Source of the DNA: Streptomyces sp. M92
GTDB lineage: Bacteria > Actinomycetota > Actinomycetes > Streptomycetales > Streptomycetaceae
Direction of reading: 5' to 3'
DNA length: 64,000 bases
Assembly: GCF_028473745.1 (NCBI RefSeq)
Contig: NZ_CP101137.1
Location: 6,324,001 to 6,388,000 of the forward strand
Under the pieces are notes generated by a model that ran no database searches, was not told the origin of the DNA, and saw nothing but the letters and a program-made list of their open reading frames with translations. The stretch's first letter is position 1. Every line of letters begins with the position of its first letter. The position numbers and the translations under genes were made by a program. Below, in pieces: positions 1 through 7,749 of the stretch.

Positions 1-797
1 GAGTCGGCGAACACGGTGCGTACCCCGGCCTCTTCCATGGCCCGGGTGAGCGAGCGCAGGTCGGAGGAGCTGGGCGAAGCCAGCGTCGTGCCGCTGGGGA
101 TCACGGCACCGATGACGCGGAAGCCGAAGCGTTCGGCGAGGTAGCCGAAGACGTGGTGGTTGGTGACCAGGGCGCGCTCGTCGTCGGGGATGCGGTCGAA
201 GGAATCCGCCATCCAGGTGGACAGCTCCGCGAGTCGTGCGTCGTAGCGGGCGGCGTTGGCGCGTATCGCCGTTTCGTCCACGCCGTCCACGTGCTCCACC
301 ACCTGGTCGGCCATGAGACCGGCCGCCTTGCGCATCCGGTCCGGGTCGGTCCAGAAGTGCGGGTCCGGCTGTCCGGCCCCGTCGGCGGGGCCGCCGTCCT
401 CGCTCGCGCGGAAGGTGAGCGGGTCGACGGCCTCGCCGACCTCGAAGGTGGCCACGCCGGCCTCGCGGGCGGCGTCCACGTGCCGCAGTACGTTCTCCTC
501 CAGGCCGAGGCCGTTGAAGACCACCAGGTCGGCGGCCTCCAGTTCGGCCGCCTGGACCGCCGACAGGCCGAAGGAGTGCGGGTCCGCGTTCGGTTTCATC
601 AGGACGGTGACCTCGGCCTCGTCGCCGACGATCTGCCGGGTGACGTCACCGAGGATGTTGGTGGTCACGACGATGCGGGCCCGGTCGTCGGTGGTGGCGC
701 ACGCGGTGGCGGCGGCCGCCGTGGTCAGGGCGAGCAGGCCCATCAGCAGGCTGCGCAGCCGGGCGACGCCGACCCGGGCGCGCTTGCTGCCCCTCAT
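1..797 (-). CDS. aztC: Zinc ABC transporter substrate-binding lipoprotein (AztC-like), 3' end outside window
   Basis: Cluster A-I metal-binding lipoprotein that captures Zn(II) outside the membrane and hands it to the AztB permease. The N-terminus has a basic stretch, a hydrophobic core and a lipobox ending at Cys33. Candidate zinc ligands are His74 (in NADPHSF), His147 (in PDPHFWTDP) and His214/215 (in TNHHVFGY), in the order usual for this family. The ATG overlaps the TGA of aztD (ATGA, 4 bp), which indicates translational coupling. The C-terminal part, with the last acidic ligand, lies beyond position 1. Zinc rather than manganese is inferred from the aztD neighbour and the Zur-type box upstream of aztB. 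Confidence 0.88.
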   Translation of the reverse strand, partial: MRGSKRARVGVARLRSLLMGLLALTTAAAATACATTDDRARIVVTTNILGDVTRQIVGDEAEVTVLMKPNADPHSFGLSAVQAAELEAADLVVFNGLGLEENVLRHVDAAREAGVATFEVGEAVDPLTFRASEDGGPADGAGQPDPHFWTDPDRMRKAAGLMADQVVEHVDGVDETAIRANAARYDARLAELSTWMADSFDRIPDDERALVTNHHVFGYLAERFGFRVIGAVIPSGTTLASPSSSDLRSLTRAMEEAGVRTVFAD

Positions 798-2029
798 CGG
801 CCGGTCTCCGTCATCAGGCGGGGCTCGATGTCCAGGTCGAAGGTGCGGGCGATGCGCAGGCCGTCGTTGTAGTCGACCTCGTACACCCGCTTGCCCGCCG
901 GGTCGTTGACGTAGGCGCGGCTGCGGTCCACCTCGATGACGGGTCCGCCGGCGCCGGTCTTCCGGGGGGCGGCGGTGAGCGGCTCGGTGGTGGAGGTCTC
1001 CCTGCCCGTGGCGATGTCGTACCCGTGCAGCGCGCCGTCGGTCTCCAGGACGAGCAGCGCGGAGCCCTCCCCCGCCGTGTTGGCGGCGACGACCGGCCCG
1101 GTCTCCACCCGCTTCCAGGTGCGGTCGGTGACGTCCAGGACCCACACGGCGCGGTCGCCGGCCGGTGCCGTGAGGGTGTCGCTGCCGGCCCGGTGCCGGA
1201 AGGCGGTGGCCCGCTCCTTCGCGGGCACCTCCTCGCCGTACGGGATCCTCTCCGCGGTGAAGGCGCCGTCGGCCGCGCTGACGAGCAGGGCGCCGTCGGC
1301 ACATCCGAGGACCAGTCCGCGGCGGGTGACCGCGTCGCCGCGGGGTTCCTCGCACTCCGCGTCCGGCGCGGCGACGCGCCCGCCCTCGCGGTCGTACACG
1401 GTGAGCTTCGTGGAGCGGCCGTCGCCGGTGAGCGCGAGCAGGTGTTCCTCGTAGGGCACCACGGGGCCGGAGTGCACTCCGGCGAGGGTCCGGGCGGACG
1501 GGACCTCGCCGTGCTCCAGCTCCGTCCGGTCGTACAGCCTGGTCCTGCCGTCCCGGCCGGTCACGGCGGTCACGGTGGCGTCGCTGCGGACCTCGGCGCG
1601 CGGGCCCACGGGGAGGTCGCCGACGTCGCGTATCGCCGCCCGGTAGTAGTGCACGTGGTCGCCGTGGTCGACCGTCCAGGCGCCGGTGTCGACCACGTGC
1701 GTACCGCGGGGGGTGTCGAAGTAGCCGAAGCGGCCGTCGGAGGCCAGCCGGGTCGCGCCCGCCACGTCCGCGGTCGTGTGCGCCTCGCCGGTGATGAGGT
1801 CGAGGACCCGGGTGTCGCCGCTGCCAGGGTCGCCGAGCAGGAGACGGGACTGCTGCTCGGCGGACTCCTTCGCTCCCTCGACGTATCCGTGCGGGGTGGC
1901 GCTCGGTGGGCTGCCGGCCGGGGCGGACTTGTCGTCGGCTCCCTGGGCGCAGCCCGCGGCGAGGAGGGCGGTGAGGACGAGTGCGGTCGATGCCCGCGTG
2001 GTGGTGTTCGTTCGGAGGGTCAGGGCCAT
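794..2029 (-). CDS. aztD: Zinc metallochaperone AztD
   Basis: AztD-type chaperone of about 411 residues that delivers zinc to the AztC binding protein. It has a signal peptide with a lipobox ending at Cys27 (LLAAGC), so it is probably a membrane-anchored lipoprotein. The rest reads as a beta-propeller with repeated blade signatures. A His-rich loop (DHGDHVHYY, around residue 120) and the N-terminal HGYVEG segment are likely zinc-handling sites, as is known for AztD of Paracoccus. The gene lies 16 bp after aztB and overlaps aztC by 4 bp, giving an operon aztB-aztD-aztC. Specificity for zinc is inferred from the family and the gene set. Confidence 0.87.
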   Translation of the reverse strand: MALTLRTNTTTRASTALVLTALLAAGCAQGADDKSAPAGSPPSATPHGYVEGAKESAEQQSRLLLGDPGSGDTRVLDLITGEAHTTADVAGATRLASDGRFGYFDTPRGTHVVDTGAWTVDHGDHVHYYRAAIRDVGDLPVGPRAEVRSDATVTAVTGRDGRTRLYDRTELEHGEVPSARTLAGVHSGPVVPYEEHLLALTGDGRSTKLTVYDREGGRVAAPDAECEEPRGDAVTRRGLVLGCADGALLVSAADGAFTAERIPYGEEVPAKERATAFRHRAGSDTLTAPAGDRAVWVLDVTDRTWKRVETGPVVAANTAGEGSALLVLETDGALHGYDIATGRETSTTEPLTAAPRKTGAGGPVIEVDRSRAYVNDPAGKRVYEVDYNDGLRIARTFDLDIEPRLMTETGR

Positions 2030-2045
2030 CGCGTCTGCTTTTCCT

Positions 2046-2903
2046 TCAGTCGACTGGTGCCGGAGCGGGAACGGCTGCGGGGCGCGCGCGGCGGTGGCGG
2101 AGGCCGGACGCGACGTGGGAGAGGAAGAAGAGGCTCACCGCGAGTGCCGAGACGGTCGCGCCGGCGGCGGTGCCCAGGTGCCAGGACAGGAGCAGGCCTC
2201 CGAAGGTGGCGACGGTGCCCAGGAGCGCGGCCAGGACCATGACGCCGCGGACGCCGCGCGCCCAGGGCAGGGCCGCCGCCGGCGGGGCGATGAGCAGTCC
2301 GAGGACCAGCAGGGTCCCCACGATGTGGAACGAGGCGACGATCGCCATGCCCAGCAGGCCGAGCAGCACCGCGTGCGCGAGACGGGGGCGCAGGCCGAGC
2401 GTGTGGGCCTTGCGCGGGTCGAACGCGAGGGCGAGGAAGGCGCGGTGGCCGAGGACCGAGACGGCCAGGGCCACCAGCAGGGCTGCGCCCAGCAGAAGCA
2501 GGTCCTGTTCCCGGACGGCGAGGACGTCGCCGAAGAGGAAGCCGGTCAGATCCACGGCGAAGGACTGCGAGCGCGAGACGATGATCACGCCCAGCGACAG
2601 CATGCCGACGAACAACAGTCCGATGCCGGTGTCCTGGGACAGCCTCGGCGTGCGCCCGAGCGCGGTGACGCCCGCCGTCATGACGGTCGCGCTCGCCACC
2701 GCGCCCACCAGCGGATTTCCGCCGAGCAGCGCGGCCAGCGCGACCCCGGGCAGCAGCCCGTGGGACATGGCGTCCCCGAGGAAGGCCATCCCCCTGAGCA
2801 CCACCCAGGTACCGGCCGGCGCGCAGATGGCGGACACGAGGATGCCGCCCCACAGGGCGCGCTGGACGAACGTCACTTCGAACGGGGCTGTCAACCACTC
2901 CAT
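2046..2903 (-). CDS. aztB: Zinc ABC transporter permease (AztB/ZnuB family)
   Basis: Integral membrane subunit of the zinc importer, 285 residues with about eight hydrophobic segments. The N-terminal part has the FLGDAMSHGLLPGVALA motif typical of ABC-3 family metal permeases. It is the first gene of the leftward aztB-aztD-aztC operon. There is no ribosome binding site before the ATG. Instead a -10-like TAGTGT (minus strand, 2915-2910) sits six bases upstream, with TTGGTG (2937-2932) as a possible -35, so a leaderless mRNA is likely. The Zur-type box at 2919-2933 lies inside this promoter. Confidence 0.9.
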   Translation of the reverse strand: MEWLTAPFEVTFVQRALWGGILVSAICAPAGTWVVLRGMAFLGDAMSHGLLPGVALAALLGGNPLVGAVASATVMTAGVTALGRTPRLSQDTGIGLLFVGMLSLGVIIVSRSQSFAVDLTGFLFGDVLAVREQDLLLLGAALLVALAVSVLGHRAFLALAFDPRKAHTLGLRPRLAHAVLLGLLGMAIVASFHIVGTLLVLGLLIAPPAAALPWARGVRGVMVLAALLGTVATFGGLLLSWHLGTAAGATVSALAVSLFFLSHVASGLRHRRARPAAVPAPAPVD

Positions 2904-2909
2904 GCGAGG

Positions 2910-2937
2910 ACACTACAATGAAAATCATGTTCACCAA
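2910..2937. promoter_or_regulatory. Bidirectional leaderless promoter of aztB and aztA
   Basis: On the plus strand TACAAT (2914-2919) lies seven bases before the ATG at 2927. On the minus strand TAGTGT (2915-2910) lies six bases before the aztB ATG at 2903, with TTGGTG at 2937-2932 as a possible -35. The two -10 boxes overlap, so both transcripts would start at or next to their start codons. Neither gene has a ribosome binding site, which agrees with leaderless translation, common in Streptomyces. Confidence 0.5.
2919..2933. promoter_or_regulatory. Zur-type operator
   Basis: TGAAAATCATGTTCA is a 7-1-7 inverted repeat with one arm mismatch. It matches the Streptomyces Zur-box core, roughly TGAAAATGATTTTCA. 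It lies between the divergent zinc-transport genes aztB and aztA, as expected for repression by zinc-loaded Zur. Confidence 0.8.
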
Positions 2938-3661
2938 ACCGCGTCCTTCGCCGGCCCCTCCCACCCGACGGACGACACGCGTCCGCTTCAGTCGGCTGAG
3001 CGCCGGCTATCCGGGCCGTCCGGTGCTCCACCGCATAACCGCCGACATACCGGCGTTCGCCGCCACGGCCCTCGTCGGCCCGAACGGCAGCGGGAAGTCG
3101 ACGCTGCTCGGCGTCCTGGCCGGTGTGATCGGGCCGACAGCGGGAGAGGTGCACCACGACGGCGACCGGCCGCCGGCCTTCGTGCCGCAGCGCGGTGCCG
3201 TCGCGGACGCCCTGCCGCTGACCGTCCGGCAGACCGTGGAGATGGGACGCTGGGGCGAGCGCGGCCCGTGGCGCCGGCTGACCCGCCAGGACCGCGCGAG
3301 CGTGGACTCGGCCCTCGACCGGCTGCACGTCGCCGACCTCGCCGGGCGCCAGCTCGGGGAACTGTCGGGCGGACAGCGCCAACGCGTCCTCGTCGCCCAG
3401 GGGCTGGCCCAGGAGTCGGACCTCCTGCTGCTGGACGAACCGACCACGGGGCTCGACCCCGAGGCCAGGGAGCGCATCGCGACGCTGCTCACGGAGCTGG
3501 TCGCCGACGGCGTGACCGTCGTCCAGGCCACTCACGACCTCCAGGCCGCCCGCTCGGCGGACGCGTGCCTCCTGCTCCGCGACGGCCACCTGGCCGGACA
3601 GGGACCCCCCGACGGCGTGCTGACCACGTCGGCGCTGGCCGAAGTCTGGCAGCCCGCCTGA
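2927..3661 (+). CDS. aztA: Zinc ABC transporter ATP-binding protein (AztA/ZnuC family)
   Basis: ATPase subunit of the AztABC zinc importer, 244 residues from this start. Walker A GPNGSGKST is at 51-59, the ABC signature LSGGQRQR at about 146-153, Walker B LLLLDEP at about 165-172, followed by the H-loop ATHD. An in-frame ATG at 2918 is also possible but lies inside the -10/Zur-box region. The ATG at 2927 is seven bases from the -10-like TACAAT and fits leaderless translation, so I prefer it. The gene is divergent from aztB and probably co-repressed by Zur. Confidence 0.88.
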   Translation: MFTKPRPSPAPPTRRTTRVRFSRLSAGYPGRPVLHRITADIPAFAATALVGPNGSGKSTLLGVLAGVIGPTAGEVHHDGDRPPAFVPQRGAVADALPLTVRQTVEMGRWGERGPWRRLTRQDRASVDSALDRLHVADLAGRQLGELSGGQRQRVLVAQGLAQESDLLLLDEPTTGLDPEARERIATLLTELVADGVTVVQATHDLQAARSADACLLLRDGHLAGQGPPDGVLTTSALAEVWQPA

Positions 3662-4566
3662 CGCCCGCGCCCAACCGATGTCCGCTGTACGCCGGTTCGC
3701 GGGGCCGGGGGTCTTCCGGTCATCAGGCGACGACGAGGACGGGGCGTTCACCCCCGGTTCCTGGCAGGACGTCAGGCCGGCGGTGGCCGGGCAGCCCAAC
3801 GGCGGCTGACCGCGCCCGTCACCCGCCGAAGGGACGCACCGGTTCCACCTCGACACCGAGCAGCCGCCCCCAGGCTGCCGACGCCCGGGTGGGCCGGCAG
3901 GGCCCGCTCGACCCGTCGGGACAGCTCGGCGGCGTACTCGGGAACGTCGGAACGGCCGGGCCGCCCCGTCGGCGTACAGGACGCTGATGAAGGCCGCCGA
4001 CTCGGGCTGGCGCCAGGTCAGCACACCGTGGACCCCGGCGATTGCCGATTCCGGTGCCGCCGCCCGACCAACGACGGGCGCAGGGCCGCCGGTCGCAACC
4101 GGGCCGCTCGGGAGGCGGGCAGGGCGCCCTCCGCTCGACGGGACGGGTTGCTCGGACACGTCCAGGGCCCATCGTCGACGAGAAGACACGGTTCCGGGTG
4201 CGCCCCGGGACGGTGTCGATCTGGGCGTCGCCGCCGTGGGCCGCCACGACGGAGTGCACGATCGACAGCCGGCGGCGGCGCGGGAGGCGAGAACCCCTGC
4301 CACCACGAGCGGCCCCCGGTCATGTCGCCGACCATCTGAACGGGGCAAGGGTCGCACCTGCTCTTGACCGGTTTCGGAGTGATTCCTGGGAGCTTTCTGA
4401 GAGGGGCTCCGTACGGGTACGACGGACGGCGGGCGCGGGGGCCGGGGCGCGCCCGTGCCGCTCGCGCGCGTGACCTTCGCTGCAGGAGGACGGATACTGC
4501 CGACAGCGTCACCTCGGCCATGGCTCGCCCGGCCGCCAGGCCTGCCACTCTTCCCAGGAGGCACCC
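3662..4566. other. Intergenic region of decayed coding DNA
   Basis: About 900 bases between aztA and dhaK. No reading frame here gives a convincing complete protein. On the minus strand one frame holds a histidine-kinase-like tail (listed separately). Near 3890-4030 another minus frame reads WRQPESAAFISVLYADGAAR, and a third reads VPEYAAELSRRVERALP, which look like frameshifted pieces of one lost gene I cannot name. A possible -35 TTGACC is at 4364-4369, but I found no convincing -10 for dhaK. Confidence 0.5.
4170..4270 (-). pseudogene. Remnant of a sensor histidine kinase C-terminus
   Basis: The minus frame reads LSIVHSVVAAHGGDAQIDTV followed by PGRTRNRV, close to the G2-box end of HATPase domains (usually GLGLSIV..VV.AHGG....S.PG.GT.F.V). 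The Gly-rich part before LSIV has decayed to arginines, and no intact kinase core lies upstream. I read this as the tail of a lost kinase gene, not a functional gene. Confidence 0.4.
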
Positions 4567-5559
4567 ATGAAGATGCTGATCAACGTTCCCGAAACCGTCG
4601 TCGCCGACGCGCTGCGCGGTATGGCGGCCGCCCATCCCGAGTTGACGGTGGACGTCGAGAACCGGGTGATCGTGCGGCGGGACGCTCCCGTCGCCGGGAA
4701 GGTGGCCCTGGTGTCCGGCGGGGGCTCCGGGCACGAGCCGCTGCACGGGGGGTTCGTGGGGCCCGGGATGCTGTCGGCGGCCTGCCCGGGTGAGGTGTTC
4801 ACCTCGCCGGTGCCGGACCAGATGGTGCGGGCCGCGGCGGCCGTGGACAGCGGGGCCGGGGTCCTGTTCGTCGTCAAGAACTACACCGGCGACGTGCTCA
4901 ACTTCGACATGGCCGCCGAACTGGCCGAGGACGAGGGCATCCAGGTGGCCAAGGTGCTGGTCGACGACGACGTGGCGGTGACGGACAGCCTCTACACGGC
5001 CGGGCGGCGCGGCACGGGGGCGACGCTGTTCGTGGAGAAGATCGCCGGGGCCGCGGCGGACCAGGGCCGGCCGCTGGAGCGGGTGGAGGCGATCGCCCGT
5101 CAGGTGAACGACGGCTCCCGCAGCTTCGGCGTCGCGCTCAGTGCCTGCACCACGCCCGCCAAGGGCAGCCCCACCTTCGACCTGCCGGCCGGTGAGCTGG
5201 AGCTGGGCGTCGGCATCCACGGGGAGCCCGGCCGGGAGCGGCGCCCGATGATGACCTCGGGCGAGATCGCCGAGGCCGCCGTCGACGCGGTGCTGGCCGA
5301 CCTCAGCCCGCGCAACCCCGTGCTGGTGCTGGTCAACGGCATGGGCGCCACGCCGCTGCTGGAGCTGTACGGCTTCAACGCCGAGGTGCAGCGGGTGCTC
5401 GGCGAGCGCGGTGTCGCCGTCGCCCGCACCCTCGTCGGCAACTACGTCACCTCCCTGGACATGGCCGGTGCCTCGGTCACCCTGTGCGAGATCGACGAGG
5501 AGCTGCTCGGACTGTGGGACGCGCCGGTGCGGACGCCGGGTCTGAGGTGGGGCATGTGA
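4567..5559 (+). CDS. dhaK: PTS-dependent dihydroxyacetone kinase, substrate-binding subunit DhaK
   Basis: Binds dihydroxyacetone covalently through a histidine and presents it for phosphorylation by DhaL, giving dihydroxyacetone phosphate for glycolysis. It has 330 residues. The GGGSGHEP motif is at 51-58, and His218 in GIHGEPG is the substrate-binding residue, at the same number as in E. coli DhaK. A strong ribosome binding site AGGAGG precedes the ATG. It is the first gene of the dhaK-dhaL-dhaM operon, 49 bp before dhaL. Confidence 0.95.
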   Translation: MKMLINVPETVVADALRGMAAAHPELTVDVENRVIVRRDAPVAGKVALVSGGGSGHEPLHGGFVGPGMLSAACPGEVFTSPVPDQMVRAAAAVDSGAGVLFVVKNYTGDVLNFDMAAELAEDEGIQVAKVLVDDDVAVTDSLYTAGRRGTGATLFVEKIAGAAADQGRPLERVEAIARQVNDGSRSFGVALSACTTPAKGSPTFDLPAGELELGVGIHGEPGRERRPMMTSGEIAEAAVDAVLADLSPRNPVLVLVNGMGATPLLELYGFNAEVQRVLGERGVAVARTLVGNYVTSLDMAGASVTLCEIDEELLGLWDAPVRTPGLRWGM

Positions 5560-5608
5560 CGGTGGACGGGGAAGGGACCAGAACGTACCTACCAGGCAAG
5601 GAGATCCT

Positions 5609-6208
5609 GTGCTCGACGCCGACTTCTTCCGCCGCTGGATGACGGCGGCCGCCACGCTGGTCGACCGTGAGGCGGAACGGCTCACCGCCCTCGACTCACC
5701 CATCGGCGACGCCGACCACGGCAGCAACCTCCAGCGGGGGTTCACGGCCGTGGCGGCCACGCTGGAGAAGGAGGCACCCGGCACGCCCGGGGCGGTCCTC
5801 ACCCTCGCCGGGCGGCAACTGATCTCCACGGTCGGCGGCGCCTCGGGTCCGCTGTACGGGACGCTGCTGCGCCGCAGTGGCAAGGCGCTCGGGGACGGCG
5901 CCGAGGTGAGCCCGGCGCAACTGGCCGAGGCGCTGCGGACGGGCGTGGACGCGGTCCGGACGCTCGGCGGCGCCCAGCCGGGCGACAAGACCATGATCGA
6001 TGCCCTGGTGCCCGCCGTGGACGCCCTCGGTGACTCGTTCGCCGCGGCCCGTGCGGCGGCTCAGGAAGGGGCCGAGGCGACCACTCCCCTACAGGCCCGC
6101 AAGGGCAGGGCGAGCTATCTGGGCGAGCGCAGCATCGGGCACCAGGACCCCGGCGCCACGTCCGCCGCGCTGCTGTTCGCCGCACTGGAGGAGGCATCCG
6201 GTGAGTGA
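5609..6208 (+). CDS. dhaL: Dihydroxyacetone kinase, ADP-binding subunit DhaL
   Basis: Holds the tightly bound ADP that DhaM re-phosphorylates and transfers the phosphate to dihydroxyacetone on DhaK. It has 199 residues, starting at GTG behind AAGGAG. The GDADHGSN motif (33-40) contains the aspartates that bind magnesium and ADP. The GASGPLYGT segment follows at about 75-83. It overlaps dhaM by 8 bp, so the two are translated together. Confidence 0.95.
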   Translation: MLDADFFRRWMTAAATLVDREAERLTALDSPIGDADHGSNLQRGFTAVAATLEKEAPGTPGAVLTLAGRQLISTVGGASGPLYGTLLRRSGKALGDGAEVSPAQLAEALRTGVDAVRTLGGAQPGDKTMIDALVPAVDALGDSFAAARAAAQEGAEATTPLQARKGRASYLGERSIGHQDPGATSAALLFAALEEASGE

Positions 6209-6611
6209 CGAGAAGCTGGTCGGGATCGTGCTGGTGTCGCACAGCGCCCAGGTCGCCGCGTCGGTGGCGGAACTGGCGAAGGCCCTGTCGGGCGGCGGCG
6301 CCGCGGTGCCCGTCGCCCCGGCGGGCGGTACGGCGTCCGGGGAGTTCGGCACCAGCTCCGAGCTGGTCTCGGCGGCCGCCGCGTCCGTGGACCGGGGCGC
6401 CGGCGTCGCCGTCCTCACCGACCTGGGCAGCGCTGTGCTCACGGTGAAGGCGCTGCTCGCCGAGGGCGACGAACTCCCGGAGAACACCCGGCTGGTGGAC
6501 GCCCCGTTCGTCGAGGGCGCGGTGGCCGCCGTCGTCACGGCCTCGACGGGCGCCGGCCTGGAGGCCGTCGAGGCGGCGGCCGCGGAGGCGTACTCCTACC
6601 GGAAGGCGTGA
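6201..6611 (+). CDS. dhaM: Dihydroxyacetone kinase phosphoryl donor subunit DhaM (EIIA-type only)
   Basis: Phosphocarrier of 136 residues that passes phosphate from the PTS (HPr) to the ADP on DhaL. Near the N-terminus VGIVLVSHSAQVA holds the active-site His14 of the mannose-type EIIA fold. The HPr and EI-like domains found in E. coli DhaM are absent, as is usual in Gram-positive bacteria. The GTG start overlaps the end of dhaL by 8 bp. Confidence 0.92.
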   Translation: MSDEKLVGIVLVSHSAQVAASVAELAKALSGGGAAVPVAPAGGTASGEFGTSSELVSAAAASVDRGAGVAVLTDLGSAVLTVKALLAEGDELPENTRLVDAPFVEGAVAAVVTASTGAGLEAVEAAAAEAYSYRKA

Positions 6612-6686
6612 CCCGGAACCGCCGCGCCGCGCGCGCCGGGCGCGGGGCGGGCATCCTCCCCGCCCCGCGCCCGGGACGCCCGCCCG

Positions 6687-7529
6687 TCACCCGCCGTCCA
6701 CGAACTCCCGCGCGAGCCGCTCCCCCGTCTTCTCGGCGGCGGCCACGTCCTCGATCGGCTCCACCTCGCTGCCCTTGAAGACGATGTACGTCACGCCGGA
6801 GTCGGTACCGCCCGCGTGCGGGTCGGCAGGGATGCCGAGCGATTCGGCGGCGGCGTAGGAGGCCTCGCCGATGAGCTCGCACGGGCCGACGTCGCCGACG
6901 ACGGCGTACCGCACCCGGTCGCCGTGGACGACGGCCGCGACCGATCCGCCCCGGACGTCGTCGGCGCGGTGGTCCCAGATGTCGCTGGGCTGCGGCACCA
7001 CGACGTAGGGGAGCCGTTCGGCGTCCAGGGGGCTGCCGTCCGACTGGGTGTAGGCGGTGGCGGGTGTGAAGTGCGGGTCGGTTCGGCTGTTGCAGCGGTC
7101 GCCGGCCCGACCGTCGCAGTCGACGTCCAGGTCGGCCTGCCAGTACACGGCGCCCCGCGCGCCGCAGACCGGGATGTCGGCCGGCGCGCCGGCGTCGCTG
7201 CGGTAGTGGCCTTTGGAGACGGGGGCGCAGTCGCGCACTCTGGCCAGCAGGTCGGCGGCGCGGACGGGTCCCTCGCTCCGGGCGCCGGCTCCGGGCGCGG
7301 CCTTGTACTCGGGGAGCACGGCGGCCTCCGGAACCGGCGCGTCCTGCGGCGGCACCGGTCCCGTCCGGCGCGCGGAGCGGTCGGCGCGGTCCGGTCCGCC
7401 GTGCGACTGGTGGCCGGAGCCGAACGGGACCCGGGGGCCGGGCCGGGGCGGAGACGCGGCGTCGGGAAACGTCGTGGGGGCGAGCAGGGCGACGCTGGCC
7501 GCGACCAGTGTCAGCGACTGGACACGCAC
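6687..7529 (-). CDS. Secreted glycoside hydrolase family 75 chitosanase
   Basis: Predicted secreted endo-chitosanase of about 280 residues. GTG at 7529 is chosen because AGGAG lies ten bases upstream; the ATG 24 bases earlier lies upstream of this site and lacks its own. A signal peptide (VRVQSLTLVAASVALLAP) leads into a Pro-rich linker of about 65 residues. The GH75 domain begins near DLLARVRDC and carries the acidic motif QADLDVDCDG, which should hold one catalytic carboxylate, and VGDVGPCELIGE, which should hold the other region of the active site. Paired cysteines suggest disulfides. A dre-like palindrome at 7659-7670 lies upstream. Substrate assignment rests on family resemblance. Confidence 0.8.
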   Translation of the reverse strand: MRVQSLTLVAASVALLAPTTFPDAASPPRPGPRVPFGSGHQSHGGPDRADRSARRTGPVPPQDAPVPEAAVLPEYKAAPGAGARSEGPVRAADLLARVRDCAPVSKGHYRSDAGAPADIPVCGARGAVYWQADLDVDCDGRAGDRCNSRTDPHFTPATAYTQSDGSPLDAERLPYVVVPQPSDIWDHRADDVRGGSVAAVVHGDRVRYAVVGDVGPCELIGEASYAAAESLGIPADPHAGGTDSGVTYIVFKGSEVEPIEDVAAAEKTGERLAREFVDGG

Positions 7530-7658
7530 GTTGAGGCCTCTCCTGGGGGACATGGACGGTCACTCGGCCACATCTGTCCCCGAATCACTCGCGCCGCCAC
7601 CTTTTGTGGGCCGGACGGGGCACGCCCTCTTGATGTGATCGCGTCACTGACGTCATAT

Positions 7659-7670
7659 TGGTCCGGACCA
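7659..7670. promoter_or_regulatory. dre-like palindrome TGGTCCGGACCA
   Basis: A perfect 12-bp palindrome in the divergent region between the chitosanase and the FN3 lipoprotein genes. It matches the DasR-responsive element ACTGGTCTAGACCACT at 12 of 16 positions when the flanks are included. DasR controls chitin and chitosan genes in Streptomyces, so a role here is plausible. A second palindrome, TGACGTCA, is at 7648-7655. Confidence 0.4.
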
Positions 7671-7749
7671 TTGCCGCCCTGCCGTCGCCGGCCCAGCCGG
7701 CCCAGCCGACCCGGCGACTCCGTCCGAAGTCACCCAGGAGGCAGCGCCC

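Noticed and set aside
2891..4564. Minus-strand open frame of 557 codons
   Set aside because: Covers the antisense of aztA and decayed DNA; composition is Arg/Pro-rich, with no motif or ribosome binding site.
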